64,000 nucleotides of DNA from Oribacterium sp. KHPX15 (GCF_900107835.1 NZ_FNRG01000019.1:1-64000), one strand, 5' to 3'. Positions 34,933 to 43,866 are shown, numbered from the stretch's first letter. The notes: generated by a model not told the origin, from the letters alone. Made by a program: numbers and translations.

Positions 34933-34959
34933 TTCGGGCTGCTTCGATCGCAGCCCGAA
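34933..34959 (-). terminator. Terminator of the C39-like peptidase gene
   Basis: TTCGGGCTGC-ttcgatc-GCAGCCCGAA, a 10-bp perfect stem downstream of the stop at 35029. Confidence 0.65.
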
Positions 34960-35028
34960 CAATTGTCACTATTATGGTTATTATTCTATTTTGAAGATCA
35001 GATCTCCATCCGATTGCATGTATATTGC

Positions 35029-36042
35029 TTAGCTTGTGCAGTACCAGAGAAAACTTCTTCCATCTCCAGTATTGTCTAAACGAAGGATACTATCCTGAGA
35101 GCTGAGACCAAAGTTGTAATTGTATGTCGAGCAATCTGATATAGGAATTTCATAGCCGGGTCCGGCGGGGTCGAGGCAATATATTGTTCCGTTAGAGATT
35201 CTTGTAACAAATACAGCGTGAGATTTATTACCATTTGAACTGTCATAAAGGTATAAAACTACACCTTCAGGATGCGCTGAAAGAGTACTTGCCAGATTAT
35301 TATAACGCATATTTCCGACACCACTTCCTACGCTATTGTTCTTAATTGAAGCGTCATCAGAAGTGAATGAAATATTACCATACGTTCCACTCCATGCCAT
35401 CCCGTACGAACTCCAATAGTTATTCTTAAGTCCTGAAAGGGTGATGCCATTAGGATCTTCACCCCTGCGGATTGCTCTTGATCTCAGCATCATTGCAACG
35501 GCAGTCGCTGTACAGTCATTATTGGTTTCCTGATGAAGATAGATTGATGAAATGTCTCCGGTACCACTACTGTTTGTCTGCACACTTGATGATGAACTTC
35601 CGGATCTGTCTTCTGCATAATCATTCCCGTCAGATGCCTTGCCTTTCTTCTTAAGCACACCTTTCTTGTTTGACTTATATATATAGCCATTATATGTTAT
35701 TTCATAATTTTCGAGTAACGGACCTTCTTCTGAAGCATAATACATTGGTTCTCCGGTACTATCCTTAATGATCAGTTTATTCCATGCAAGCGTATATGTT
35801 TCATGTGTATTTCCGTCTTCATCATGATAACCCGGGCACCAGAAGAAATAATACTTATTATCTCCTTCAACATTTCTACAATAGCCCTTGGCAAGTTTTC
35901 CGTTCTTATTCATGTACGTCCAGGCTCCATCTGCATTTTTCACCCATCCACTCTGCCCGGCCATCGCAACCATTTCAGGTCCGATGAAACAGCTAAGCAC
36001 AATCGAAAGGACCAAAAAAATTCTTGCTATAACTTTTTTCAT
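35029..36042 (-). CDS. Secreted C39-like cysteine peptidase with wall-binding-like repeat
   Basis: A 337-residue exported protein. Signal peptide MKKVIARIFLVLSIVLSC... ending near AMAG; a wall-binding-like repeat (GWVKNADGAWTYMNKNGKLAKG); a middle region with GYIYKSNKKG; a Ser/Asp-rich linker; then a C39-like papain-fold domain (about 165-337). Candidate catalytic residues, numbered from this start, are Q171 and C177 in HQETNNDCTATA, H275 in KSHAVFV and D291 in CLDPAG. Members of this fold cleave leader peptides or other peptides. The start at 36042 has GGAG nine bases upstream; an ATG five codons earlier is possible. It shares the dyad-box promoter with its neighbours. Confidence 0.75.
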   Translation of the reverse strand: MKKVIARIFLVLSIVLSCFIGPEMVAMAGQSGWVKNADGAWTYMNKNGKLAKGYCRNVEGDNKYYFFWCPGYHDEDGNTHETYTLAWNKLIIKDSTGEPMYYASEEGPLLENYEITYNGYIYKSNKKGVLKKKGKASDGNDYAEDRSGSSSSSVQTNSSGTGDISSIYLHQETNNDCTATAVAMMLRSRAIRRGEDPNGITLSGLKNNYWSSYGMAWSGTYGNISFTSDDASIKNNSVGSGVGNMRYNNLASTLSAHPEGVVLYLYDSSNGNKSHAVFVTRISNGTIYCLDPAGPGYEIPISDCSTYNYNFGLSSQDSILRLDNTGDGRSFLWYCTS

Positions 36043-36105
36043 ATCATTTTTCTCCATTTCTTCTTGATATTATTGTTTACTGATAGTTTTAAATAACTGT
36101 AAAAC

Positions 36106-36154
36106 AGCATATTCATTATTTATGTAACAGTTTTCGCGAAATCTGTTTTTATAC
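36106..36154 (-). promoter_or_regulatory. Dyad-box promoter F
   Basis: Minus-strand -10 TATGCT (36111-36106), a 16-base gap, then CAGTTTTCGCGAAATCTG, the most symmetrical copy: CAG-TTTTCGCGAAA-CTG. It drives the C39-like gene, whose coding sequence is unrelated to the other box-bearing genes. Confidence 0.6.
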
Positions 36155-36204
36155 GTTGCATTAACATAAAGTGATAAACAACCATTCTTAAATGTGAGTT
36201 TTAA

Positions 36205-36471
36205 TCAATAGTACTGCTTGACTTTGTTTATGTTTTCAATTGCGCTTACCTTTAAGTCGAATTTCAGGTTTGATTTTAGTATTGTGCAAACAGCATTGGA
36301 TAAATTAATGTAAATGTTATTGAAATCTTTTGTAGTCGCAGTTTTGAGATGGTCTGTTTTCTCGTAAATATCGATTGCCTTTTTTATATAGCCATCAGTA
36401 CATTCCAGCTGTTCACTTGTAAGATTAATGCTTGAAGGATCCATATATTTTCTTTTAAAGATTTTTACCAC
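36205..36471 (-). CDS. Small protein of unknown function
   Basis: An 88-residue helical, charged protein with no signal peptide or recognised domain. A strong AGGAGG lies at 36476-36471, overlapping the GTG used for the longest reading; the next in-frame ATG is at 36444, so the true start is uncertain. It has its own dyad-box promoter (36549-36597), which supports its being expressed with the secreted-protein set. Composition is AT-rich like the accessory region. Confidence 0.55.
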   Translation of the reverse strand: MVKIFKRKYMDPSSINLTSEQLECTDGYIKKAIDIYEKTDHLKTATTKDFNNIYINLSNAVCTILKSNLKFDLKVSAIENINKVKQYY

Positions 36472-36548
36472 CTCCTATTCGTATTCATTAAAGCATCATG
36501 ATATTTATATATTTTGGAAACCGGTTCTATAACAATTGTTATGTTCAT

Positions 36549-36597
36549 ATAGTAGCATGCATCATTTTTCTGGTTTTCCGGGAATCTGTACTTTCCT
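36549..36597 (-). promoter_or_regulatory. Dyad-box promoter E
   Basis: Minus-strand -10 TACTAT (36554-36549), a 16-base gap, then TGGTTTTCCGGGAATCTG and TACTTTCC. Drives the small protein gene. Confidence 0.6.
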
Positions 36598-36652
36598 TTT
36601 AATCATTCCTCAATGATCTGTATTCTCTATAGTATCGGTTTCAAAAGAAGTG

Positions 36653-36658
36653 TATAAT
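36653..36658 (+). promoter_or_regulatory. Extended -10 of the 36721 gene
   Basis: TATAAT preceded by TG in the context AAGAAGTGTATAATAAA, which resembles the -10 region of the dyad-box promoters, but no box is found upstream. Confidence 0.4.
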
Positions 36659-36720
36659 AAAGCCATATAAGTCTTAAAAACCGTATAAAACTACAATAAA
36701 AATAAGGGGAGATCATAACC

Positions 36721-38181
36721 ATGGGATTATATACAGAAGGAATCACTTATTCCTATTTATTTCCAAAAAAAGTAGAAGAAATGATTGATACCACTCGTGA
36801 TATAGAAAACATGTCTCCTGACGCCGGTGCAGAAGCCTGGAAAAAACTTCTCGAAGATTTTTCCAGCGAGTATGCAATATCATCGAAATTTGCCTTAATG
36901 CGTATTTTTTATGCCAGATTACTTGGCAATGAAGAACTCGGTGAGGTTGTAAATTATAAAGCAGGAGGTAAAACCTACGAATTATGTGCGCCCACAGTGA
37001 AGCAGGCAGAAGCATTTACCAGATTCAATCTGAGTCATTTCGCCGAGTATCTAAACGAAGTGGCATCTGATCGTATTTTAGATTCATCAGATAAAGAAAC
37101 ATGTTCAAAACTAATTGATATAGCATTAAAAAGGACTCGTTCCCTGACATTGATCACAAAAGAAGAGGCTTTGAGACTGGGACATTATCTCGGATTCGAT
37201 CTTTTGGAAATGTCCTGGTTCTTAAACAGAGTTTTTGTTTTAGATGAAAGTTTTAATTTCAAATTGTCTGATGATATTATAGATGCCTATGTTTTCATCA
37301 ATAATGACAGTTGCCGCAAGGCCATAGAATTAAAAGAGCGATATAAACAATCTAAGAAAAATACAATTACTGATTCAACTCCTGACGATAAACCTGATGG
37401 ATTCACTGAACATATCGAACCAGATTTAAAGGAGAAAATCGATTATTGGAAGAAAAACTCACCTGAGAAGATAGATGATTGTTTTATCGAATGGTTAGTT
37501 GACAATTCAGCATATTTAGACAAGCCTTCCGGAACAGCCACAGCCATATACAGAGACATTTTTGTATATATTTATAACATTTGCACTACAACACATAATA
37601 TTCCGTCCTCAGATGAATTTGCTGATAACATGATAAAAATTGCAAACCGTACTTACAAACCATCAGAAGATCAGCGGGATTTATTGTATGATGGAAGTCA
37701 GATATCTCCGGACAAATGTGCAAATATTTCCGGTGCAGCAATGACAACAATAAAAGAAATATTCACAGATACAGACGACAGGCAACAGGCATGGCGCTGG
37801 GTTGGTGCTTCTTTTACCGGCAGAGCTCAGCTGAAAGATGTACATCTTGATGGAAAAGGAACAGGTTCCCTACTGGAATCTTTGCTAATGGGAAAAACCC
37901 ACGTCAACAAACAGGATATCCTTATTCTATTATGGAACGGATTCTGTTTATGCTGGGATAATGAATGGTCTTTAAAAGATCCTGAAGACATTTGTGAAAC
38001 GATCGCCGCCTTAATGGAAACCGCAAATGTAGTTCTGGAAAAATCATATTTAACCGGTTTTTATCCACCTCATCCAATGGAGCAGGTAATGATGAGATCT
38101 ATTATCAGCGCTCATGTAGATGGAACTCAGTCTCCAGGCTTTTCATATTCTGTAATATGTAATAGTCTTAAAGACAATTAA
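36721..38181 (+). CDS. Large cytoplasmic protein of unknown function
   Basis: A 486-residue, mostly helical protein without signal peptide or membrane helix. I do not recognise a known family with certainty. Around residues 138-178 (TLITKEEALRLGHYLGFDLLEMSWFLNRVF) it has a pattern seen in helical regulatory proteins of Firmicutes in which a Leu-rich helix pair precedes an N/R-rich helix. A Lys/Asp-rich linker lies near 216-235, and the C-terminal half has GRAQLKDVHLDGKGTGS and a conserved-looking LLWNGFCLCWDNEW. GGGGAG precedes the ATG by about ten bases. It converges with the kinase-TIR gene, sharing a terminator, so a functional link is possible but not shown. Confidence 0.7.
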   Translation: MGLYTEGITYSYLFPKKVEEMIDTTRDIENMSPDAGAEAWKKLLEDFSSEYAISSKFALMRIFYARLLGNEELGEVVNYKAGGKTYELCAPTVKQAEAFTRFNLSHFAEYLNEVASDRILDSSDKETCSKLIDIALKRTRSLTLITKEEALRLGHYLGFDLLEMSWFLNRVFVLDESFNFKLSDDIIDAYVFINNDSCRKAIELKERYKQSKKNTITDSTPDDKPDGFTEHIEPDLKEKIDYWKKNSPEKIDDCFIEWLVDNSAYLDKPSGTATAIYRDIFVYIYNICTTTHNIPSSDEFADNMIKIANRTYKPSEDQRDLLYDGSQISPDKCANISGAAMTTIKEIFTDTDDRQQAWRWVGASFTGRAQLKDVHLDGKGTGSLLESLLMGKTHVNKQDILILLWNGFCLCWDNEWSLKDPEDICETIAALMETANVVLEKSYLTGFYPPHPMEQVMMRSIISAHVDGTQSPGFSYSVICNSLKDN

Positions 38182-38210
38182 GAAAGGAGCTCATAACTTT
38201 TCCAACAACA

Positions 38211-38249
38211 TGTCCCCCGGACTGTTTAACACAAACAGTCCGGGGGACA
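38211..38249. terminator. Strong terminator between the convergent 36721 and kinase-TIR genes
   Basis: Perfect 17-bp stem TGTCCCCCGGACTGTTT / AAACAGTCCGGGGGACA with a five-base loop, then ATTTCATTT on the plus strand. Confidence 0.85.
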
Positions 38250-38366
38250 ATTTCATTTAAAACTCGCTGCTTTCAGTGTTCAGTGATCAAGTCTGTATGC
38301 CTCACGGGTATTGATTTTCCATAAAAACAGCTCATATCAACTTTTGCTTTCCAATCAACACCCGGT

Positions 38367-41300
38367 TTATTTGTTAATACGTTCTTTGGCTTTTTCTATT
38401 ATATCGTCAATAGAATATCTTTTAAATTCACCTAACTCATTATTAATGGTTTTCACAATAAATACATCATTCGTTTTATCATACCCAACACATGAATCAA
38501 TCTTACCTATAACTCCGCAATCAGAATCGTGAACATTAAAAATTAATGCATCCCGGTCTATTTGCAAAACGGTATTATTATCATCTAGGTGAGTCCACTT
38601 ACATTCACTAAGCTCATTAAGACTACCATTTAGGTATTCGTTTAAATCCTGAGCTCCGGAATACGATCCCGTTTCTATATCAAATCTATAAAGGTTTTTG
38701 TCCGTTGTTAAAACCATCAGAAAACGATCATCATTACTAACATCAAAATCTATGATTTTATCATAAATATCCTTTAAATCTATCGACTGCTTTTTTTGGC
38801 CGTCATTTAAGTAAATATCAATAGTACCATCTTTTAATACAGAAAACATAGTTCCTTTTTCATTCCACTTGAAACTATTATAAAAATTAATTTCATCATC
38901 AAGATTTAAGATATGATTCATTTTTGATGTATTAAGGTTTAGAAGATACAAGTCATAACTATTTTGTTCCTGGCCTTTTTCTACATCTCGACTGATAATA
39001 AGCATATTTTCACCCTTATTATCAACAGTAAATGATACATCCTTATAGTTTTCCCAGTCTATTTCTGTTTCTAAACTACTAATTATTATTATTTTTTCTA
39101 TATCAGGATCCCACATATAAAAATCATAAATATATTTATTGCTTTTGTAATGCGCAATCGAAAATATATACTTACCCTTTACATTAACTACCTGTTTCAC
39201 GGGATTTGTGCTTCCAGAATCTATTTCGATACTATTTTTTTCTCCATTATTTAAATTATATTTAAATACAGCTCCTTTAGATCCATCAAAGCTATATAGA
39301 AAATCATTTTCATCAGAATGTCCTATATAGGGATATTCTATATATTCATTGGTGGCTTCAACAGAGTATTGTTTTTCATCATGTAAATCATATACATATA
39401 TACTTTCGTTATTTTCAAAGCTTTTTTGAATGATCAATCCATTACAAAGCTCCGGGGAATATGTATTATCAACGCCCTCCATTTTTATCGGAGTAAACAT
39501 TTCGTCATGGCAATTTTCAATCTTCTTTATCTTCTTATCATTATCATTTTCCAGAATATAAAAAACATTGTTAATATATCGTATTTTTTTAATCCCATCC
39601 GGCAGAATCCCGACATTATATGACACCGTTTCAAATAATGTCATCATATGTCTTTTTCCATCAGCTGTAACAACGCTGAACTGGTTTGTGGTATTGGTTG
39701 GAACCATAGAAATAACCTTATCTGTCAGCATCCACTGATTAATGATTTCTCCTGTGCTATAGTTTATTAACTTGATTTCATTTCCAGAAGACAGCAGTAA
39801 CAGATTATTATCACAAAGAATACTAAAAAGTTGTTGATCATCTGATATTTGTGCATCTGAAAAAGAACAGGTCCACATTATCTGATTTGAGTCAACATTA
39901 AATGCATATACTTCATAACTACTATACGCAGAACTTTCATTGACAACATAATTCTTAGAAACAGCCGTAGTACCTGAACCGTTAGTTTTAGATAATATCA
40001 CATTATTCTGATCAACTAATCCAATAAATGATAACACTCCTATTTGTGGATTTATTATATCGTAATTTGCATCATTTAAATCAATTAACAATATACTTGT
40101 ATTTACAGTTTCAGAAAAATATTTATTGTAATCTGCATCATTGGAAAAGGCAGCGTAATCAGGGACTTGGTTTTGGAAAATAAGATTAACAGCTGCTTCT
40201 GAACCATCGGGACTTATAGAAATATCATTTCCATAAATGTATACCTCTTCGATTTTATACGGGATTGAATTAACCTTTTTTCCTGTTTCGATATCCAACT
40301 CCACAACTTCATTGGCAGTAAAACAAACAACACTATTATGATTCAAATTGATTGCATATTTTAAGAAGCCAGCCGAAAGACTTTTATTACTTAAATCCGA
40401 TAAGGAAAATGCCTCGTATGTCCAATCATATTTGGAAGTTTTAAAATTATAAAAACATATCTTATTGATTTCATTAAAGATAATATGTTCATCATCATAT
40501 TGAATAATATTTGAATTCGCGCTTGACGGAACTGAATTTACTTTTTCTCCACTTTCGGAATTCCAAATGTTTATTCCGCTATTCGTATTTATAAATAAGT
40601 ATTCGTTTTTATTATCAATTATAAAATCATAGATATGGTCTTCTTCTGAATATGTTTTTGTCACTTGATAATTCAAATCATTTTGTTGATATAAATTCAA
40701 TGATTTACTCAAAATATTCAATGCTAAAGCATTATCAGGTTTTTCTATACCATCTTTATCAAGTGCCTCCAGTGCTGTCTCAATTGCTTTATCTATCTCT
40801 CCCGCTTCATACTGTTCCTGTGCAAGCTTAGAAAGATATTGATCATTATGTACAGCTGATTGTATTCTTTCGTTTTTTATTTCCGTATTTTGTTTAAACG
40901 CATAAAACAGAAATAGAGCAAGTGCACAAATAACCAATAGACTTGCTTTAATAACCAGTTTCTGTATATATCGCTGCTGTCTGTTTTTTAATGTATCATA
41001 TGTTGTATTTAACATAGGGGCAGCAATTCTATAGACTGTATCCTTTTTTATTATTTTTAGAATCGAATTGAGACTTTCACCTTTAGCATTCGGGGCATAA
41101 AGCTCATCATATTCTATTCCGGTATTTTTATCATGATATTTCTGTATCTTTACAGGAAAAGCTTCCTCAGGTTCTCCATCTATTAAAACAGGTAATATAT
41201 GTTCCCGGTCATGGGTTTCCAGGAATGTATCTATTTCTTTGTTCACCCATATGCTTTTAGGTGTTTCTTTACTGCAGACAACAATAAGATATTTGGAATT

Positions 41301-42551
41301 TTTCAGAGCATAATCAATGTTTTCTTCCAAAGAACCCGCTGACAATTCGCCATCATCAATAAAGACTCGTTTAAAGGGTCTTCTATCCTTTGATACATCT
41401 TTAGAAGCAACGAAATGCTCCAGTTGTTCCTGCAGCTTTTTTGCAGCAGCACTGTCTATTTCATTATGTTTATAACAGATAAATGCATCATAATATACGG
41501 CTTTTAAACCAGCATTTCTGGGAACCACCGCTTCCTTAAGAGCCGTAATATCTTTAAGAGCTTCATCTGCTGTTTGATATCTCTTATCTGGTTCTTTTTC
41601 AAGAAAACGCGCAATAATATACTGCAGCTGATCCTGCAGGTGTTTGGGACATTTTATAAGCCTTAATTTTCTGCTGGTAAGATATTTGCCGTCATTAACA
41701 CTTAACAATTCTGTTTGGTCATATATATTTCCGGTCAACATATACAGCAATAAGCAACCGACAGAATAAAGATCGGTTGCTGTAGTTAATTTTAAATTAT
41801 CGCCTTCTGTTAAAAACAGTTCCGGAGCCCGGAACCCCGGAGTTGAAAAGATGTGTTTTTTGTCAACAGAAACTGTTTTTTCATTCTCATCAAGTTTTAA
41901 GGATGATCCAAAATCAATTATATTGATGAGATCAGATCCATCATCAATGGATCCCTGTATAATAATATTTCCTGCCTGTATGTCGAGATGCAGGTACGCT
42001 GCATCATGTATTTCTCTAATTGCAAATAATATCTGCTGAGTAATATGAAGCGCCTTAAAAAGATCAATACGCCTATATTCTTCCAGATATGTTGCCAATG
42101 AATAGCCCTTGTTATCCAATGATTCCATAACCGTCATGCAGTTATTGATCCTGTGCCATTCACCGTCGGAAAAACATATATCAACCCTCATAGATGCGTC
42201 AATCGACGGAACAATTCTTGAGGAGGTTTTATAAATTGCTGCAGATTTTGAATTTTCAGAAAGCAGATTCTTTTTCGCTGTTTCAAGATACTCTTTAGAT
42301 TTAGCATCTTCTGTATTACAGGTTATCTCACCGCTTTCTGAACGTATAATCTGAGGTGAATATGGAAAACATTCTTTTAAAGCATACTGAAACTCTCTGC
42401 TTACATATTCATCGTCTTGTTCAATCATTTCTATGACCGGATATATGATTCCTCCTCCGCCATAACCAATCGGGGCACCGGTCACTTTGTATATGCGACC
42501 TGAATTAAATTTTATAAGTGTACCTATATCTAAGGCTTTACGTTCCAACAC
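38367..42551 (-). CDS. Ser/Thr protein kinase-TIR-transmembrane-beta-propeller protein
   Basis: A 1394-residue multidomain protein. Residues 15-340 are a Hanks-type kinase: glycine loop IGYGGGG, K59 in ALKE, HLD at 188-190 with N195, DFG at 213-215, APE at 242-244. Residues about 353-470 are a TIR domain (YYDAFICYKHNE, then RVFIDDGELSAGS); E439 in WVNKEI is in the position of the catalytic glutamate of NAD-cleaving TIR domains such as SARM1. A membrane helix follows (about 531-552), then a TPR-like segment (565-600) and roughly 760 residues of WD40-like beta strands forming one or two propellers outside the cell. The GTG start has GGGAGG seven bases upstream. It may be a surface sensor that signals through TIR and kinase; a defence role is possible. 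It converges with the unknown 36721 gene. Confidence 0.8.
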   Translation of the reverse strand: MLERKALDIGTLIKFNSGRIYKVTGAPIGYGGGGIIYPVIEMIEQDDEYVSREFQYALKECFPYSPQIIRSESGEITCNTEDAKSKEYLETAKKNLLSENSKSAAIYKTSSRIVPSIDASMRVDICFSDGEWHRINNCMTVMESLDNKGYSLATYLEEYRRIDLFKALHITQQILFAIREIHDAAYLHLDIQAGNIIIQGSIDDGSDLINIIDFGSSLKLDENEKTVSVDKKHIFSTPGFRAPELFLTEGDNLKLTTATDLYSVGCLLLYMLTGNIYDQTELLSVNDGKYLTSRKLRLIKCPKHLQDQLQYIIARFLEKEPDKRYQTADEALKDITALKEAVVPRNAGLKAVYYDAFICYKHNEIDSAAAKKLQEQLEHFVASKDVSKDRRPFKRVFIDDGELSAGSLEENIDYALKNSKYLIVVCSKETPKSIWVNKEIDTFLETHDREHILPVLIDGEPEEAFPVKIQKYHDKNTGIEYDELYAPNAKGESLNSILKIIKKDTVYRIAAPMLNTTYDTLKNRQQRYIQKLVIKASLLVICALALFLFYAFKQNTEIKNERIQSAVHNDQYLSKLAQEQYEAGEIDKAIETALEALDKDGIEKPDNALALNILSKSLNLYQQNDLNYQVTKTYSEEDHIYDFIIDNKNEYLFINTNSGINIWNSESGEKVNSVPSSANSNIIQYDDEHIIFNEINKICFYNFKTSKYDWTYEAFSLSDLSNKSLSAGFLKYAINLNHNSVVCFTANEVVELDIETGKKVNSIPYKIEEVYIYGNDISISPDGSEAAVNLIFQNQVPDYAAFSNDADYNKYFSETVNTSILLIDLNDANYDIINPQIGVLSFIGLVDQNNVILSKTNGSGTTAVSKNYVVNESSAYSSYEVYAFNVDSNQIMWTCSFSDAQISDDQQLFSILCDNNLLLLSSGNEIKLINYSTGEIINQWMLTDKVISMVPTNTTNQFSVVTADGKRHMMTLFETVSYNVGILPDGIKKIRYINNVFYILENDNDKKIKKIENCHDEMFTPIKMEGVDNTYSPELCNGLIIQKSFENNESIYVYDLHDEKQYSVEATNEYIEYPYIGHSDENDFLYSFDGSKGAVFKYNLNNGEKNSIEIDSGSTNPVKQVVNVKGKYIFSIAHYKSNKYIYDFYMWDPDIEKIIIISSLETEIDWENYKDVSFTVDNKGENMLIISRDVEKGQEQNSYDLYLLNLNTSKMNHILNLDDEINFYNSFKWNEKGTMFSVLKDGTIDIYLNDGQKKQSIDLKDIYDKIIDFDVSNDDRFLMVLTTDKNLYRFDIETGSYSGAQDLNEYLNGSLNELSECKWTHLDDNNTVLQIDRDALIFNVHDSDCGVIGKIDSCVGYDKTNDVFIVKTINNELGEFKRYSIDDIIEKAKERINK

Positions 42552-42629
42552 TCCGATACCTCCCTAAATCACATTTGTTTTAATTCAGTTTTATTTACCT
42601 TCAGAACATTCCTACAGAAACTGAACAAA

Positions 42630-42690
42630 CAACTGAATTATACCATGATAAGAACCCTTAAAAGTGATATCCCGAAATAATTATTTTAAT
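42630..42690 (-). promoter_or_regulatory. Kinase-TIR promoter block shared with the HAD gene
   Basis: TATAAT on the minus strand (42642-42637) in AACTGAATTATA, followed outward by CATGATA, TTAAAAGT and GATAT, matching the block at 30400-30458. Confidence 0.55.
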
Positions 42691-42691
42691 C

Positions 42692-42749
42692 AAAGAGGAG
42701 CTTATGCATCAAAGGATACTGAAATCCCTCGATACATAAGCTCCTCTTT
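42692..42749. terminator. Long-stem hairpin upstream of the kinase-TIR gene
   Basis: Fifteen-base arms AAAGAGGAGCTTATG and CATAAGCTCCTCTTT enclose 28 bases; TTTTT follows on the plus strand. It could terminate a plus-strand transcript or insulate the kinase-TIR promoter. Confidence 0.6.
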
Positions 42750-43040
42750 TTATAAAAACAGTAATTGTCAGAAGTGCTTTAACAGCTCATCATACATACA
42801 ATAGTTATATGGATTCATAACTATTTCCTTTTTTCACCTCTATAGATTTAAGCAATAAAACTTTCCGGTAAACGTATAAACGGAAAGAGTATAATTGAAA
42901 GGGTAGAAAAGAAACGTAATACTTTGGAGGTTTTTATCTCCCTGGCAGAGGAGATATGATCATGTACTCATTTCTGCAGTGGTGAATTTATTTATTTCGG
43001 AACGTATACTGGCAATACGGTATGCATGACAAATGAGCTC

Positions 43041-43242
43041 TTAAATCACATCCTGCTCACCGCCGAAGTACGTTTTCATCATCATCCGATAATTCACATA
43101 CTCCCTATGCGATGTCAAACAAATTGTCTGTGATCGGCAATAAATCTTTATTGTCTGATGGGGATTATCTCTCCCATCTGTACTCATTAACAAAACGTAC
43201 ACAATCTGAAAGATCATTTAAAAAACGGAATAATGTCTTCAT
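43041..43242 (-). pseudogene. Possible frameshifted small gene
   Basis: AAAGGA and an ATG at 43242 open a 25-codon frame (MKTLFRFLNDLSDCVRFVN...) that stops at 43165. Shifting by one base near 43187 lets the reading continue for about 47 more residues to a stop at 43041 (IYCRSQTICLT, then VNYRMMMKTYFGGEQDVI). The pattern suggests a small gene broken by a single indel, or two unrelated tiny frames. Low confidence. Confidence 0.3.
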
Positions 43243-43584
43243 AACAAATCCTTTCTGATAACTAACTGTCTGTCGTCTCGAACGACCTGTAACGGTGTCG
43301 TATACTAACATCACGATTATCTGCTGTCAATCGTGTTTTTAAATTTGCACAATTTTCGAATTATTAATTGTGCAACATTCACAATCAGCTTTATGTATAC
43401 AATATTCTGTTGGTTAATTCATTGATTTCCCCAAAAAAATGCCTCCCCACTATCTATTGTGTTATAAGCTCCAATTCTTTCTTTTTTCATACAAGATTTA
43501 TACATATTTCATAAATGACTTATATTCTTTTTATAGTTGGCGATGAAGATAATATGAAAATTATATTTTTGCAGGGAGGGCAAT

Positions 43585-43800
43585 ATGGAATATTTATTTA
43601 TGAATCTTATTCTGTTTTTTGCAATTGCATCAATAGGGTATTACATTCTTGATGCAGTTCTTTCTCTTTTTGTTCCCGAGTCCGACCCTGTTGAAAGAGT
43701 ACGTCGTAAAAGACTGGCTTCAAAGTCTTTCACGATGGTAAAAGGCTCAAAAAAGAACCGCAGAGTTCAGAAGTCCATGAAACGTGCTGCAAACTATTAG
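43585..43800 (+). CDS. Small single-pass membrane protein
   Basis: A 71-residue protein with one hydrophobic helix at about residues 6-30 followed by a strongly basic cytoplasmic tail (RVRRKRLASKS, KGSKKNRRVQKSMKR). A strong GGAGGG five bases before the ATG and a strong terminator after the stop support it as a real gene. The function is unknown; the basic tail could bind acidic lipids or nucleic acid. Confidence 0.6.
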   Translation: MEYLFMNLILFFAIASIGYYILDAVLSLFVPESDPVERVRRKRLASKSFTMVKGSKKNRRVQKSMKRAANY

Positions 43801-43831
43801 ATCATCTATTTAAATAGTGTCCCATCAAAAG

Positions 43832-43866
43832 AACACCTGAGTCCACCCCTATTGGACTCAGGTGTT
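43832..43866 (+). terminator. Intrinsic terminator of the small membrane protein gene
   Basis: Perfect 14-bp stem AACACCTGAGTCCA / TGGACTCAGGTGTT, followed by TCTTTTT. Confidence 0.85.

Larger units (their letters stand above)
34687..35028. other. Intergenic region with dyad-box promoter and terminator
   Basis: Contains promoter D (34784-34832) and the terminator at 34933-34959; otherwise AT-rich with no gene. Confidence 0.5.
42552..43584. other. One-kilobase gene-poor region
   Basis: No gene longer than 60 codons is convincing. It holds the kinase-TIR promoter block (42630-42690), a long hairpin (42692-42749), a hairpin-preceded nine-codon frame near 42959, and the degraded small frame at 43041-43242. 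It is otherwise AT-rich. Confidence 0.5.

Noticed and set aside
31318-36597. CRISPR-like direct repeats
   Set aside because: The repeated boxes are promoter-linked, irregularly spaced by whole genes and lack spacers; no Cas gene is present.
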